This document shows, in pieces, positions 23,441 through 31,008 of a DNA stretch of 31,272 bases (positions are counted from its first letter, which is position 1; every line of letters begins with the position of its first letter). The stretch is from Pseudomonadota bacterium (lineage in GTDB: Bacteria; Pseudomonadota; Alphaproteobacteria; Rhizobiales; Xanthobacteraceae), in NCBI GenBank assembly GCA_023449855.1, contig JAEXHR010000036.1:1-31272 (forward strand), in the 5' to 3' direction. A program made the position numbers and the translations under genes. The notes beneath the pieces are model-generated. The model was not told the DNA's origin and did no database searches. It was given only the letters and a program-made list of their open reading frames with translations.

Positions 23441-25087
23441 ATGGCCGATTCCGATTTCGACAATGCGCGCGGTCAGCGGCCGGGTGGCAACCGGCTGGCA
23501 TCGGTGATCTCCGGGCCGCGCCGGGGCGCGCGCGAGACATGGGTCGAAATCCCGTCCCGCGACGGCGAGAAGGCCGCGTGGTGCTATTCGGACCGCCGTG
23601 CCTATCGTCCGGGCGACACCGTGACCCTGCATCTGTCGGCGACGGTCGAGCGTGTCTCGCTGACGATCAAGCGCGATCCCGGCGGCAGCGATGCGGCGTT
23701 CACCTCGGGCATCAGGGATGCTGCGTTTCATCCGGTGCCGGAGCAGGTCTATGCGGCCGGCTGCGGCTGGCCGGCGTTTCTGAGCTGGACGATCCCGGAC
23801 GATCTCGCATCCGGCGGCTATGTCGTGGAGATCCGCGACGAGACCACGGCGGAGCGCGAGGTGATCGGCCATCACCTGTTTTTCAACCGGCAGAAAGCGC
23901 GCATGCCCGGCGCGCTGGTGCTGGTGGCCGCGACATCCACATGGTCGGCCTATAACGACTGGGGCGGCGCCAATCATTACTACGGCATCAACCCGGCACT
24001 GCCGCGCGGTCGCTCGGCGCAGCTATCGGCGTTGCGGCCTTGGGCACGCGGCCAGGTCGCGCTGCCCAAGGGCGCGCCGCGCTCGGTCAATCAGGTCCGC
24101 CCCGGCAAGCCTGGGCCGGCGCGCTATGACAGCGTCGAATGGGCCTTCATCCACGGCTACACGCGCTATTACGCATTGGCCGGCTGGGCGTCCTATGAAC
24201 GGCCGTTCCTGCAATGGGCCGAGGCCAACGGCTATGCGTTCGATGTGATCACGCAGGACGAGTTGCATGACGATCCCGACGCACTGAAGGGCTATCCGTG
24301 TGCGGTGTTTGTCGGCCATGACGAATACTGGTCGCGCGAGATGCGCGATGCCGTCGACGCCTATGTCGACGGCGGCGGTCGCGTCGCGCGTTTCGCCGGA
24401 AACTTCCTCTGGCAGATCCGGCTGGATCGCGCGGCCCAGAAGCAGATTGCTTGGAAATACGATGCGCGGCGTCTCGACCCGGAAGTCGGTACGTCGCGCA
24501 TGACGAGCGCGTGGGAAGATCCGCAGATCGATCACCCCGGCGCCAGGACCTTCGGCGTCAATGCCTTGCGCGGCATCTATGCGGCCTTCGGCGGCATGGC
24601 CCGCCGTGCCGCACGCGGCTTCAACGTGTTCCGGCCGGAGCACTGGGCCTTTGCGGGCACCGGTCTCGGCTATGCCGACATGTTCGGCGACGAGGCCAAT
24701 ATCTTCGGTTTCGAAATGGATGGCGTCGAATACACATTCGCGGATGGCCTGCCGGTGCCGACCGGCGAAGACGGCGCGCCGGCGGGGCTGAGCATCCTCG
24801 CCATGGGCTTTGCCACGCTGGCGGAAAGCGGCCTGCCGGAATTCGAAAGCTCGCTGATGCTGGGCGACGGCGACGCCCAGTTCCGCAATTCCCTGCTTGG
24901 CGAGCCCAGCAGCGAGAGCCTCGAACGTCACAAGCGCGGCAGTGGCATGGTCGTGCATTTCGCACGCGGTGCCGGCAAGGTATTCACCGCGGGCACCTGC
25001 GAATGGGTCAATGGCCTGATCGAGGGCGATTGCTACACGCAGCAGATCACGCGCAACGTGCTCGACAGGTTCGGCAAGCGGAGCTGA
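23441..25087 (+). CDS. N,N-dimethylformamidase large-subunit-like protein
   Basis: This 548-aa protein resembles the DMFase β (large) subunit family. An N-terminal β-sandwich (about 30-150, including DRRAYRPGDTVTLHLSA) is followed by a flavodoxin/amidotransferase-like domain. That domain holds WSAYNDWGGANHYYG (178-192), GHDEYWSREMRDAVDAYV with H293-x-E295, and RFAGNFLW with N321. The His/Glu pair and the Asn 28 residues later match, as I recall, iron ligands H519 and E521 and active-site N547 of Paracoccus DMFase. That enzyme is about 760 aa with a separate small subunit; this protein is shorter and no small subunit is nearby. GGGAGA precedes the ATG. Hydrolysis of an N-substituted amide is plausible but unproven. 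Confidence 0.82.
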   Translation: MADSDFDNARGQRPGGNRLASVISGPRRGARETWVEIPSRDGEKAAWCYSDRRAYRPGDTVTLHLSATVERVSLTIKRDPGGSDAAFTSGIRDAAFHPVPEQVYAAGCGWPAFLSWTIPDDLASGGYVVEIRDETTAEREVIGHHLFFNRQKARMPGALVLVAATSTWSAYNDWGGANHYYGINPALPRGRSAQLSALRPWARGQVALPKGAPRSVNQVRPGKPGPARYDSVEWAFIHGYTRYYALAGWASYERPFLQWAEANGYAFDVITQDELHDDPDALKGYPCAVFVGHDEYWSREMRDAVDAYVDGGGRVARFAGNFLWQIRLDRAAQKQIAWKYDARRLDPEVGTSRMTSAWEDPQIDHPGARTFGVNALRGIYAAFGGMARRAARGFNVFRPEHWAFAGTGLGYADMFGDEANIFGFEMDGVEYTFADGLPVPTGEDGAPAGLSILAMGFATLAESGLPEFESSLMLGDGDAQFRNSLLGEPSSESLERHKRGSGMVVHFARGAGKVFTAGTCEWVNGLIEGDCYTQQITRNVLDRFGKRS

Positions 25088-25157
25088 CGCGCGTCCTCGG
25101 CCAGGATCAGGCGCGCATATGTTTCCGCGATGAATGTCAGGTTGTGTCTCCCGATAT

Positions 25158-25220
25158 TGTGATCACAGGATCGTTGCCCTGCGACAAATTGTCGTGATTT
25201 AGGATTGGAATAATTCCAAT
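25158..25220. promoter_or_regulatory. Three consecutive inverted repeats upstream of the GMC operon
   Basis: TGTGATCACA (25158-25167) is a perfect palindrome. CGACAA-A-TTGTCG (25182-25194) and ATTGGAAT-A-ATTCCAAT (25204-25220) are perfect arms around a single base. The last ends 14 bases before the ATG at 25235. They are candidate operators for the dehydrogenase operon. Confidence 0.6.
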
Positions 25221-25234
25221 TCGGAAAAGTCACG

Positions 25235-25987
25235 ATGAACGATCGACTCCGGGAAGTGCAATTGTCTCGGCGCTCGCTGCTGGCATCCACCGCGGCGCTT
25301 CTTGTTGCAGGGGCAACATCTGCGCGTGCGCGCACGCTGTCCGGCGCCATGCCGTGGGAAAAAGGCACTGCATCTCCGCCCGTCCCGGCGCGTCCAGGAC
25401 CCTGGCAGTTCTTCACCGCCGATGAGGCTGCCGCCGTCGAAGCGATCGTCGATCGCTTGATTCCCTCTGATGAACTCGGCCCTGGTGGCAAGGATGCCGG
25501 CTGCGCCGTTTATCTCGATCGCCAGCTTGCAGGTCCCTATGGCCGCAGTGAAGGCCTCTATATGCGGCCGCCTTTCATGAACGGCACGCCGGGGCAAGGT
25601 TATCAGGGCGCCGATGCACCGGCTGCGCGCTATCGCAAGGGACTCGCTGCGATCGCCGACTATGTGAAGGCGAATTTCGGCGGCAAGACTTTCAATGCCC
25701 TCACGCCTGCCGATCAGGACAAGGTGCTCACCGATATCGAGAAGGGCGCCGCGAAGCTCAAGGACGTCAATGGCGTCAGCTTCTTCTCGCTGCTGCTGCA
25801 GACGACGCAGGAAGGCTTCTTCGCGGATCCGATCTATGGCGGCAATCGCGACATGGCGGGCTGGAAGCTCGTCGGCTTCCCGGGCGCCCGCTACGACTTC
25901 CGCGATTGGGTCGAACGCTACAACGAAAAATATCCCCTGCCGCCGGTGAGCATCATGGGCCGCGCCGACTGGACAGCGAAAGACTGA
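25235..25987 (+). CDS. Gluconate 2-dehydrogenase subunit 3-like, Tat-exported
   Basis: This 250-aa small subunit belongs to membrane-bound flavocytochrome dehydrogenases. The N terminus has a twin-arginine signal (LSRRSLLASTAALLVAGA). The mature part contains FTADEAAAVEAIVDRLIPSD and FFSLLLQTTQEGFFADPIYGG, typical of the family. In related FAD-glucose or sorbitol dehydrogenases this subunit acts as the chaperone that carries the catalytic subunit through the Tat system. GGAAAAG precedes the ATG. The next gene begins immediately after its stop. Confidence 0.9.
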   Translation: MNDRLREVQLSRRSLLASTAALLVAGATSARARTLSGAMPWEKGTASPPVPARPGPWQFFTADEAAAVEAIVDRLIPSDELGPGGKDAGCAVYLDRQLAGPYGRSEGLYMRPPFMNGTPGQGYQGADAPAARYRKGLAAIADYVKANFGGKTFNALTPADQDKVLTDIEKGAAKLKDVNGVSFFSLLLQTTQEGFFADPIYGGNRDMAGWKLVGFPGARYDFRDWVERYNEKYPLPPVSIMGRADWTAKD

Positions 25988-27754
25988 ATGATGGCACGCA
26001 AACTTCCCCGCAAAGACGTTGTCGTCGTCGGCCTCGGCTGGACCGGCTCCATTCTCTCTTACGAACTCGCCAAGCAAGGCCTCGATGTCGTCGCCATCGA
26101 GCGCGGCCCGTGGCGCGATACGGCCTCCGATTTCCCGCCGGGCTATGGCCAGGACGAGCTGCGCTATGGCGTCCGTCTCGACATGTTCCTGCGACCGGAG
26201 CAGGAGACGCTCACCGTCCGCAACAAGATGAGCGAAACGGCGCTGCCGATACGCAAATTCTCCGGCTTCCTGCCGGGCAATGGCGTCGGCGGTGCAGGCC
26301 TGCACTGGAACGGCCAGACCTGGCGCTTCCTGCCCAGCGACTTCAAGCTGCGCACGCATATCACCGAGCGTTATGGCTCGAGCAAGATCCCGGACGACAT
26401 GACCATTCAGGACTGGCCGGTGAGTTATGACGAGCTTGAGCCCTATTATGATCGCTTCGAGAAGCTCGCCGGCATTTCCGGCAAGGCCGGCAATCTCAAC
26501 GGCAAGATCCAGGTGGGTGGCAATCCGTTCGAAGGCTGGCGCAGTGCCGAATATCCGACGCCGCCGCTGAAACAGAACTACGGTTCGGCGCTGTTCGCCG
26601 AGGCCGCGAAGAAGATGGGCTATTCGCCGTTCCCGCGCCCGTCCGGCAATATCTCCGAGGGTTATACCAACCAGCTCGGCGTCACCATGGGGCAGTGCAC
26701 CTATTGCGGCTTCTGCGAACGCTTCGGCTGCGGCAACTATTCCAAGGCCAGCCCGCAGGTCTGCGTGCTGCCGGCCCTGATGCGGCTGCCGAATTTCGCG
26801 GTGCAGACCGAGTCCGAAGTCACCAGGATCAATCTCGACAACACCGGCAAGAAGGCGACCGGCGTGACCTATGTGGACACGTCGGGCGAAGAGTGGGAAC
26901 AGCCCGCCGATCTCGTGCTGGTCTGCGCCTTCTCGCTGTTCAATGTCCGGCTGCTGCTGCTGTCCGGCATCGGCGCGCCCTATGATCCGCAGTCGGGCAA
27001 GGGCGTTGTTGGGCGCAACTACGCCTATCAGACCACGTCGGGCGTTTCAGTGATCCTGAAGGACAAGGTGCTCAACAATTTCATCGCCACCGGCTCCGGC
27101 GGCATGATGATCGACGATTTCAACGGCGACAATTTCGATCACAAGGATCTCGATTTCATCGGCGGCGGCTATATCGGTTCGGGGCAGACCGGCGCGCGCC
27201 CGATCACCACGCGTCCGGTGCCGAAGGGCACGCCGCGCTGGGGATCGCAGTGGAAGAAGGCCACTGCGGAGACCTATAACCGGGCCTACAATATCGGCAC
27301 CCATGGCTCGTCCTACAGCTACAAGGACTGCTATCTCGATCTCGATCCCACCTACAAGGATCGGCTCGGCCGGCCGTTGATGCGCATGACGTTCGATTTC
27401 CATGAGAACGAACTCAACATGTCGAAATTCCTCACCGACAAGACCGCCGAGATCATGAAGACGCTCGATCCGGTGGAATTGACGGCGAGCCCGCGCAAGG
27501 GGCCGTGGAATTCGACCATCTACCAGACCACGCACAACACCGGCGGCACGGTGATGGGCAACGATCCGAAGGACTCCGTGGTCAATCGCTATTGCCAGAG
27601 CTGGGACGTCTCCAACGTGTTCGTGCCCGGCGGCGCTTCGGTGTTTCCGCAGAATGCCGGCTACAATCCGACGGGCACTGTCGGCGCACTGGCTTACTGG
27701 ACCGCGGATGCGATCAAGAATCGTTATCTGAAAAATCCCGGTCCGTTGGTCTGA
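25988..27754 (+). CDS. GMC-family FAD dehydrogenase, large subunit
   Basis: This 588-aa flavoprotein oxidises an alcohol, sugar or sugar acid in the periplasm. The FAD Rossmann motif is VVVVGLGWTGSILSYEL near the N terminus. The GMC C-terminal part contains HNTGGT with H516 and PQNAGYNPTGT with N560, the likely catalytic pair. A cysteine cluster, C237-x2-C240-x2-C243-x4-C248 (GQCTYCGFCERFGC), suggests an iron-sulfur centre as in FAD-glucose dehydrogenases. It has no signal peptide, so it should travel with the Tat-exported small subunit. It is the middle gene of the operon; the cytochrome follows after 11 bases. Substrate unknown; a second in-frame ATG is at 25991. Confidence 0.93.
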   Translation: MMARKLPRKDVVVVGLGWTGSILSYELAKQGLDVVAIERGPWRDTASDFPPGYGQDELRYGVRLDMFLRPEQETLTVRNKMSETALPIRKFSGFLPGNGVGGAGLHWNGQTWRFLPSDFKLRTHITERYGSSKIPDDMTIQDWPVSYDELEPYYDRFEKLAGISGKAGNLNGKIQVGGNPFEGWRSAEYPTPPLKQNYGSALFAEAAKKMGYSPFPRPSGNISEGYTNQLGVTMGQCTYCGFCERFGCGNYSKASPQVCVLPALMRLPNFAVQTESEVTRINLDNTGKKATGVTYVDTSGEEWEQPADLVLVCAFSLFNVRLLLLSGIGAPYDPQSGKGVVGRNYAYQTTSGVSVILKDKVLNNFIATGSGGMMIDDFNGDNFDHKDLDFIGGGYIGSGQTGARPITTRPVPKGTPRWGSQWKKATAETYNRAYNIGTHGSSYSYKDCYLDLDPTYKDRLGRPLMRMTFDFHENELNMSKFLTDKTAEIMKTLDPVELTASPRKGPWNSTIYQTTHNTGGTVMGNDPKDSVVNRYCQSWDVSNVFVPGGASVFPQNAGYNPTGTVGALAYWTADAIKNRYLKNPGPLV

Positions 27755-27765
27755 GGGAGCGCATC

Positions 27766-28992
27766 ATGACACGTTCTCTCATTCTCTCGGCTATCGTCTC
27801 GCTGGCCTTCACGGGCGTCGCGCTCGCGCAGCAGGATCCGCTCGGCTTTGATCGCATCGAGAAGGGGCGCTATCTGTCGGTGCTCGGCGATTGCGCCGGC
27901 TGCCACACCGCGCCGGGCGGCAAGCCTTTCGCCGGCGGCCTCGCGCTGGAAACGCCGTTCGGCAAACTGCTCGCGCCGAACATCACGCCGGATCCGGAAA
28001 CCGGCATCGGCAAGATGAGCGACGACGATTTCGTCGCGGCGCTGCATGACGGCCGCGGCCACAATGGACGCCGGCTTTATCCGGCGATGCCGTATCCGGC
28101 CTATACCAAAATGTCGCGCGACGACGTGCTGGCGCTGCGCTCCTATTTCAGGACCGTGCAGCCGGTGAGCAATGCAGTCGAGCCGAACCAGTTGCCGTTC
28201 CCGTTCAACATCCGCCTGTCGATGGCATTCTGGAACTGGCTCAACTTCACGCCCGGCCGCTTCCAGCCGAACCCGCAAAAATCCGACGAATGGAATCGCG
28301 GCGCCTATCTCGTCGAAGGGCCCGCGCATTGCGGCACCTGCCACACGCCGAAGACGGCGCTCGGCGGCGACAAGACCAGCGTGGCGCTGTCCGGCGCGAC
28401 GCTGCGGGGCTGGTTTGCGCCTGATATCACTGCCAACAATCACAAGGGCATTGGCGCGTGGACGAAAGAAGAGCTCGTCGCCTATCTGAAGACCGGCGCC
28501 AACAGGCATACGCTCGCCTCCGGGCCGATGGCCGAAGCGATCACCAATTCGACCTCGCAGATGTCCGATGAGGATCTCAACGCCATCGCCGCCTATCTGA
28601 AGGACAGCAAGCCGAGCGACGGCAGCAAGCCGCAGGCGCTTGCGGCGAGCGATGCGGCGATGCGAACCGGCGCCGCGATCTACAAGGATGCATGTGCTGC
28701 TTGCCACAAGGACAACGGCTCCGGCGAGACGCATCTGTTCCCGAAGCTCGCGGGCAGCGCCATCGTGCAGTCCGACGATCCGGCGACACTGGCGCATGTC
28801 GTGCTGAACGGCGCGCGCGCCGTCGGCACCGCTGGCGCACCGACCGCGCCGGCGATGCCGGGCTTCGACTGGCGCCTCACCGATGCGCAGGTCGCCGCCG
28901 TGCTCACTTATATCCGCAACAGCTGGGGCAATGCCGCGCCGGCCGTCGCTGCAAGCGCGGTGAAGAGCCAGCGCGAATCGTCGGCGCATTGA
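27766..28992 (+). CDS. Triheme cytochrome c subunit of the dehydrogenase
   Basis: This 408-aa exported cytochrome has a signal peptide cleaved at about VALA|QQ (21). It has three CxxCH heme sites: C43-C46-H47, C189-C192-H193 and C310-C313-H314. The spacing matches the triheme subunit of alcohol, gluconate and sorbitol dehydrogenases (ADH subunit II), which passes electrons from the flavoprotein to ubiquinone. GGGAGCGCATC lies upstream of the ATG at 27766. A stem-loop terminator follows the gene, so the three genes form one unit. Confidence 0.93.
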   Translation: MTRSLILSAIVSLAFTGVALAQQDPLGFDRIEKGRYLSVLGDCAGCHTAPGGKPFAGGLALETPFGKLLAPNITPDPETGIGKMSDDDFVAALHDGRGHNGRRLYPAMPYPAYTKMSRDDVLALRSYFRTVQPVSNAVEPNQLPFPFNIRLSMAFWNWLNFTPGRFQPNPQKSDEWNRGAYLVEGPAHCGTCHTPKTALGGDKTSVALSGATLRGWFAPDITANNHKGIGAWTKEELVAYLKTGANRHTLASGPMAEAITNSTSQMSDEDLNAIAAYLKDSKPSDGSKPQALAASDAAMRTGAAIYKDACAACHKDNGSGETHLFPKLAGSAIVQSDDPATLAHVVLNGARAVGTAGAPTAPAMPGFDWRLTDAQVAAVLTYIRNSWGNAAPAVAASAVKSQRESSAH

Positions 28993-29015
28993 TCGTCATC
29001 GCTGCGCTTCTTAAG

Positions 29016-29045
29016 GGCCGGATGCTGCAAGGCGTCCGGCCTTTT
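29016..29045 (+). terminator. Rho-independent terminator after the cytochrome gene
   Basis: GGCCGGATGC (29016-29025) and GCGTCCGGCC (29032-29041) form a 10-bp stem with one G·T pair and a 6-nt loop, followed by TTTTG. It lies 23 bases after the cytochrome stop. Confidence 0.85.
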
Positions 29046-29103
29046 GCATGATGCGTGCGTCGCAGCAGAACGATCGGCAACCCCTCTTGGTGAACGAGCA
29101 TAT

Positions 29104-29565
29104 CTAGGAGTTTCTAGACGACGACTTCTTGCAGTTCGCGATCAATCGATTCCAATCATCCGGCGGATTACCATCTTTCAACATTGCCGCGAATACTGCA
29201 TAGGCATCTGTCTTCTTTCCATATGTTCGCAGCGTCGTCTCATCGTTCACCCACGCATAGACGATAATCTTCGCCTTCGTGTCGAAGCGGAAGAATAGCC
29301 GGAAACGACCGTTGCCGAACTTTTCGCGAAACCAATGTTTGTGGTCGTTGCCGAGCGTGCCGCCGAGGCGATAGCGCTTATCTGTCGGGTCTTGCGGGAT
29401 GCGTTCCTGCGTGATGGCGCGGATCGCATGCAGCAGTTTCGCATTCGGCTTGCTGTTGTAGTTCGCCGGGTCCTTGGCGCGATCCCGTTCGACGCCTGCG
29501 GTCAGGCGCGCGAGCTGATCGACGAACAGCGGATGAAAAAAGATCGTCCATCCGTTGATGATCAT
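29104..29565 (-). CDS. yhaV: YhaV ribonuclease toxin
   Basis: This 153-aa protein matches E. coli YhaV by eye: NGWTIFFHPLFVDQL at the N terminus, YRLGGTLGNDHKHWFREKFG, GRFRLFFRF, WVNDETTLRTYGKKTDAY and the end region MLKDGNPPDDWNRL. YhaV is a RelE-fold mRNA interferase inhibited by PrlF. It lies six bases after the antitoxin gene. Local base composition is poorer in GC than the flanking dehydrogenase genes, consistent with horizontal acquisition. Confidence 0.95.
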   Translation of the reverse strand: MIINGWTIFFHPLFVDQLARLTAGVERDRAKDPANYNSKPNAKLLHAIRAITQERIPQDPTDKRYRLGGTLGNDHKHWFREKFGNGRFRLFFRFDTKAKIIVYAWVNDETTLRTYGKKTDAYAVFAAMLKDGNPPDDWNRLIANCKKSSSRNS

Positions 29566-29571
29566 GGGGGC

Positions 29572-29901
29572 TCAGAGGTCGACGTCGCCCTCGATGGGCG
29601 CATCAGGGTCGAATGTCATCCTCTTGGTCAGCTCTGCCATACGCGCGACGATGTCGGGCGACAGGGTCTGAAGCCTCTCAGGATTGGCTTCGAGATCTTT
29701 GGCAAGGAAGGTAAGGAAGGCGGCGATGGCCGGATCGTCGTCGGGGCTTTCGGCACGTCGCACCGTCACACCGGAATCATCGACGCGAAAGGCGATCTGG
29801 TCGCCTTCGGAGAGGCCTAGCGCTTGGCGCACGGATTTGGGGACGGTTGTTTGTCCCTTGGACGTGATGGTGCTGACTTCTTCGAAAACCTTGCGGGCCA
29901 T
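29572..29901 (-). CDS. prlF: PrlF antitoxin (AbrB/SpoVT fold)
   Basis: This 109-aa protein has an N-terminal swapped-hairpin AbrB domain (STITSKGQTTVPKSVRQALG, about 10-30, then GDQIAFRVDDSGVTVRRA). A C-terminal segment, FLTFLAKDLEANPERLQTL, is typical of PrlF. It binds YhaV and represses its own operon. GGAG is eight bases before the ATG. The perfect 22-bp palindrome at 29932-29953 lies 31 bases upstream. Confidence 0.94.
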   Translation of the reverse strand: MARKVFEEVSTITSKGQTTVPKSVRQALGLSEGDQIAFRVDDSGVTVRRAESPDDDPAIAAFLTFLAKDLEANPERLQTLSPDIVARMAELTKRMTFDPDAPIEGDVDL

Positions 29902-29931
29902 GGCGAAACTCCAAGGCTGAAATCGTCTTGA

Positions 29932-29953
29932 ATGTAAGGAATATTCCTTACAT
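29932..29953. promoter_or_regulatory. Perfect 22-bp palindromic operator of prlF-yhaV
   Basis: The arm ATGTAAGGAAT (29932-29942) is followed directly by its exact reverse complement ATTCCTTACAT (29943-29953). A palindrome this long just upstream of prlF is best read as the binding site for PrlF or the PrlF-YhaV complex. Confidence 0.88.
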
Positions 29954-29973
29954 AATCAAGGCAACTCTCGCGT

Positions 29974-30618
29974 CTACTCGGCGTAGCCGATGCTCCAACT
30001 CACCAGCACCGGCTTCACCGCCAGCAGCTTCGCGTCCGATGACGACAGCTTCTTCTCGCCGATCAGGCTTGCATGTTTCTTCGCATCAAGCGCCATGCCG
30101 GGTGAGAAACGGAGTGTCATGCCGCAGCCGCCGGGGAGGCTGGCGAGCTTGCCCTTGAGATCGGTGACATAGCCGCCATAGTCCCATTCGAAGCCATTCA
30201 GCTTGAACGGCTGGCCGTTGATCTTTGCGACTTCGTCCAGCGTCATGCCGATGCGGATGCCTTCGGGGCCGGTCCAGCTCGACGGCTTCTTCACGCTGGC
30301 GGAGGAGAGGTCGCTGCGCTTTTTATCGTCCGTCCATGTCACTTCCAGGCGCTTGTCCGGCACCGAGCGGTAGAGCACGCTGGCTTCAAACGTCTCGCCC
30401 TCGGCGCCGTCGATCTTCTGGATCGCAACATATTGCGCACCGAAAGTCTGCTGCAGGCGGGCGTGGGAGGAATCCTTGGCGAAGGGGCCGCTGCAGGCGA
30501 TGGTCAGCGGCGGCGATGCGGCGGGTGGTTGCGCCTGCTGCTGGACTTGTTGCTGTGCCTGGACGGCCGGGACGGTGGCGAGGATGGCAACGGGCAGGGC
30601 GAGAAGGCGCAGCGACAT
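29974..30618 (-). CDS. Exported hypothetical protein
   Basis: This 214-aa protein starts with a signal sequence ending at about VQA|QQQ (22), then a Gln/Pro/Ala-rich linker (about 22-38). The mature domain (about 40-214) includes SHARLQQTFGAQYVAIQKI, GIRIGMTLDEVAKINGQPF and NGFEWDYGGYV. The segment GMTLDEVAKINGQPF resembles the SmpA/BamE-like pattern in which a strand-helix precedes Asn-Gly, but no family is certain. The ATG at 30618 is used because the 47 extra residues before it are not signal-like. There are only two cysteines, possibly disulfide-bonded (CSGPF and GGCGM). Confidence 0.75.
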   Translation of the reverse strand: MSLRLLALPVAILATVPAVQAQQQVQQQAQPPAASPPLTIACSGPFAKDSSHARLQQTFGAQYVAIQKIDGAEGETFEASVLYRSVPDKRLEVTWTDDKKRSDLSSASVKKPSSWTGPEGIRIGMTLDEVAKINGQPFKLNGFEWDYGGYVTDLKGKLASLPGGCGMTLRFSPGMALDAKKHASLIGEKKLSSSDAKLLAVKPVLVSWSIGYAE

Positions 30619-31008
30619 CAGGGACCCCCGGAATGAATGCCTGCATCTGTCGTGCGAGGGCGCGCGGATGTTCAATACTGACCACCATCGCGCCATGTTT
30701 TCGGGCAAGCTTCCGGCCGACGCGCGTTCTCGCTGTGCATGGGGATCAGCGAGCGCCATGGCGGAGCGGCGGGTTCAGCCCCCGCCCGCCGTGGTCGCGT
30801 GGCCGAAGCTCGTTCCGGCGGAGAGAACATAGCTCTTGTCCCGGGCGCGCTGCAGCGTGCAAACGCTGCGCAGAACCAGGACCTTCATGAGCATCGGAGT
30901 TCGATACGGTCCCGGCTCTGCGAAGCAGCACTTCGTGCCGCATCGCGTCCGGGACAAGAACTTCGACCTAGTGGATCGAAGTCTATCGCAAGCGAGCCGC
31001 CATTCGGC
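30619..31008. other. Repeat-bearing intergenic region
   Basis: This 390-base gap lies between the exported protein's start and the C-terminal gene at 31009. ORFs across it look like shadows. It contains a GTCCCGG/CCGGGAC repeat (30909-30955), a partial similar unit near 30835, and the hairpin ACTTCGA/TCGAAGT (30960-30982). I see no confident gene. Confidence 0.55.
30909..30955. repeat. GTCCCGG-type palindromic repeat
   Basis: GTCCCGG (30909-30915) and CCGGGAC (30949-30955) bracket an internal CGAAG/CTTCG stem. It resembles the dispersed GTCCCGGCTCTGCG repeat of Bradyrhizobiaceae. A related, degenerate copy may begin at about 30836 (TGTCCCGGGCGCGC). Confidence 0.65.

Noticed and set aside
30225..30890. 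221-aa plus-strand ORF
   Set aside because: It is antisense to the exported protein and continues through repeats; very Arg/Ser-rich, no domain.
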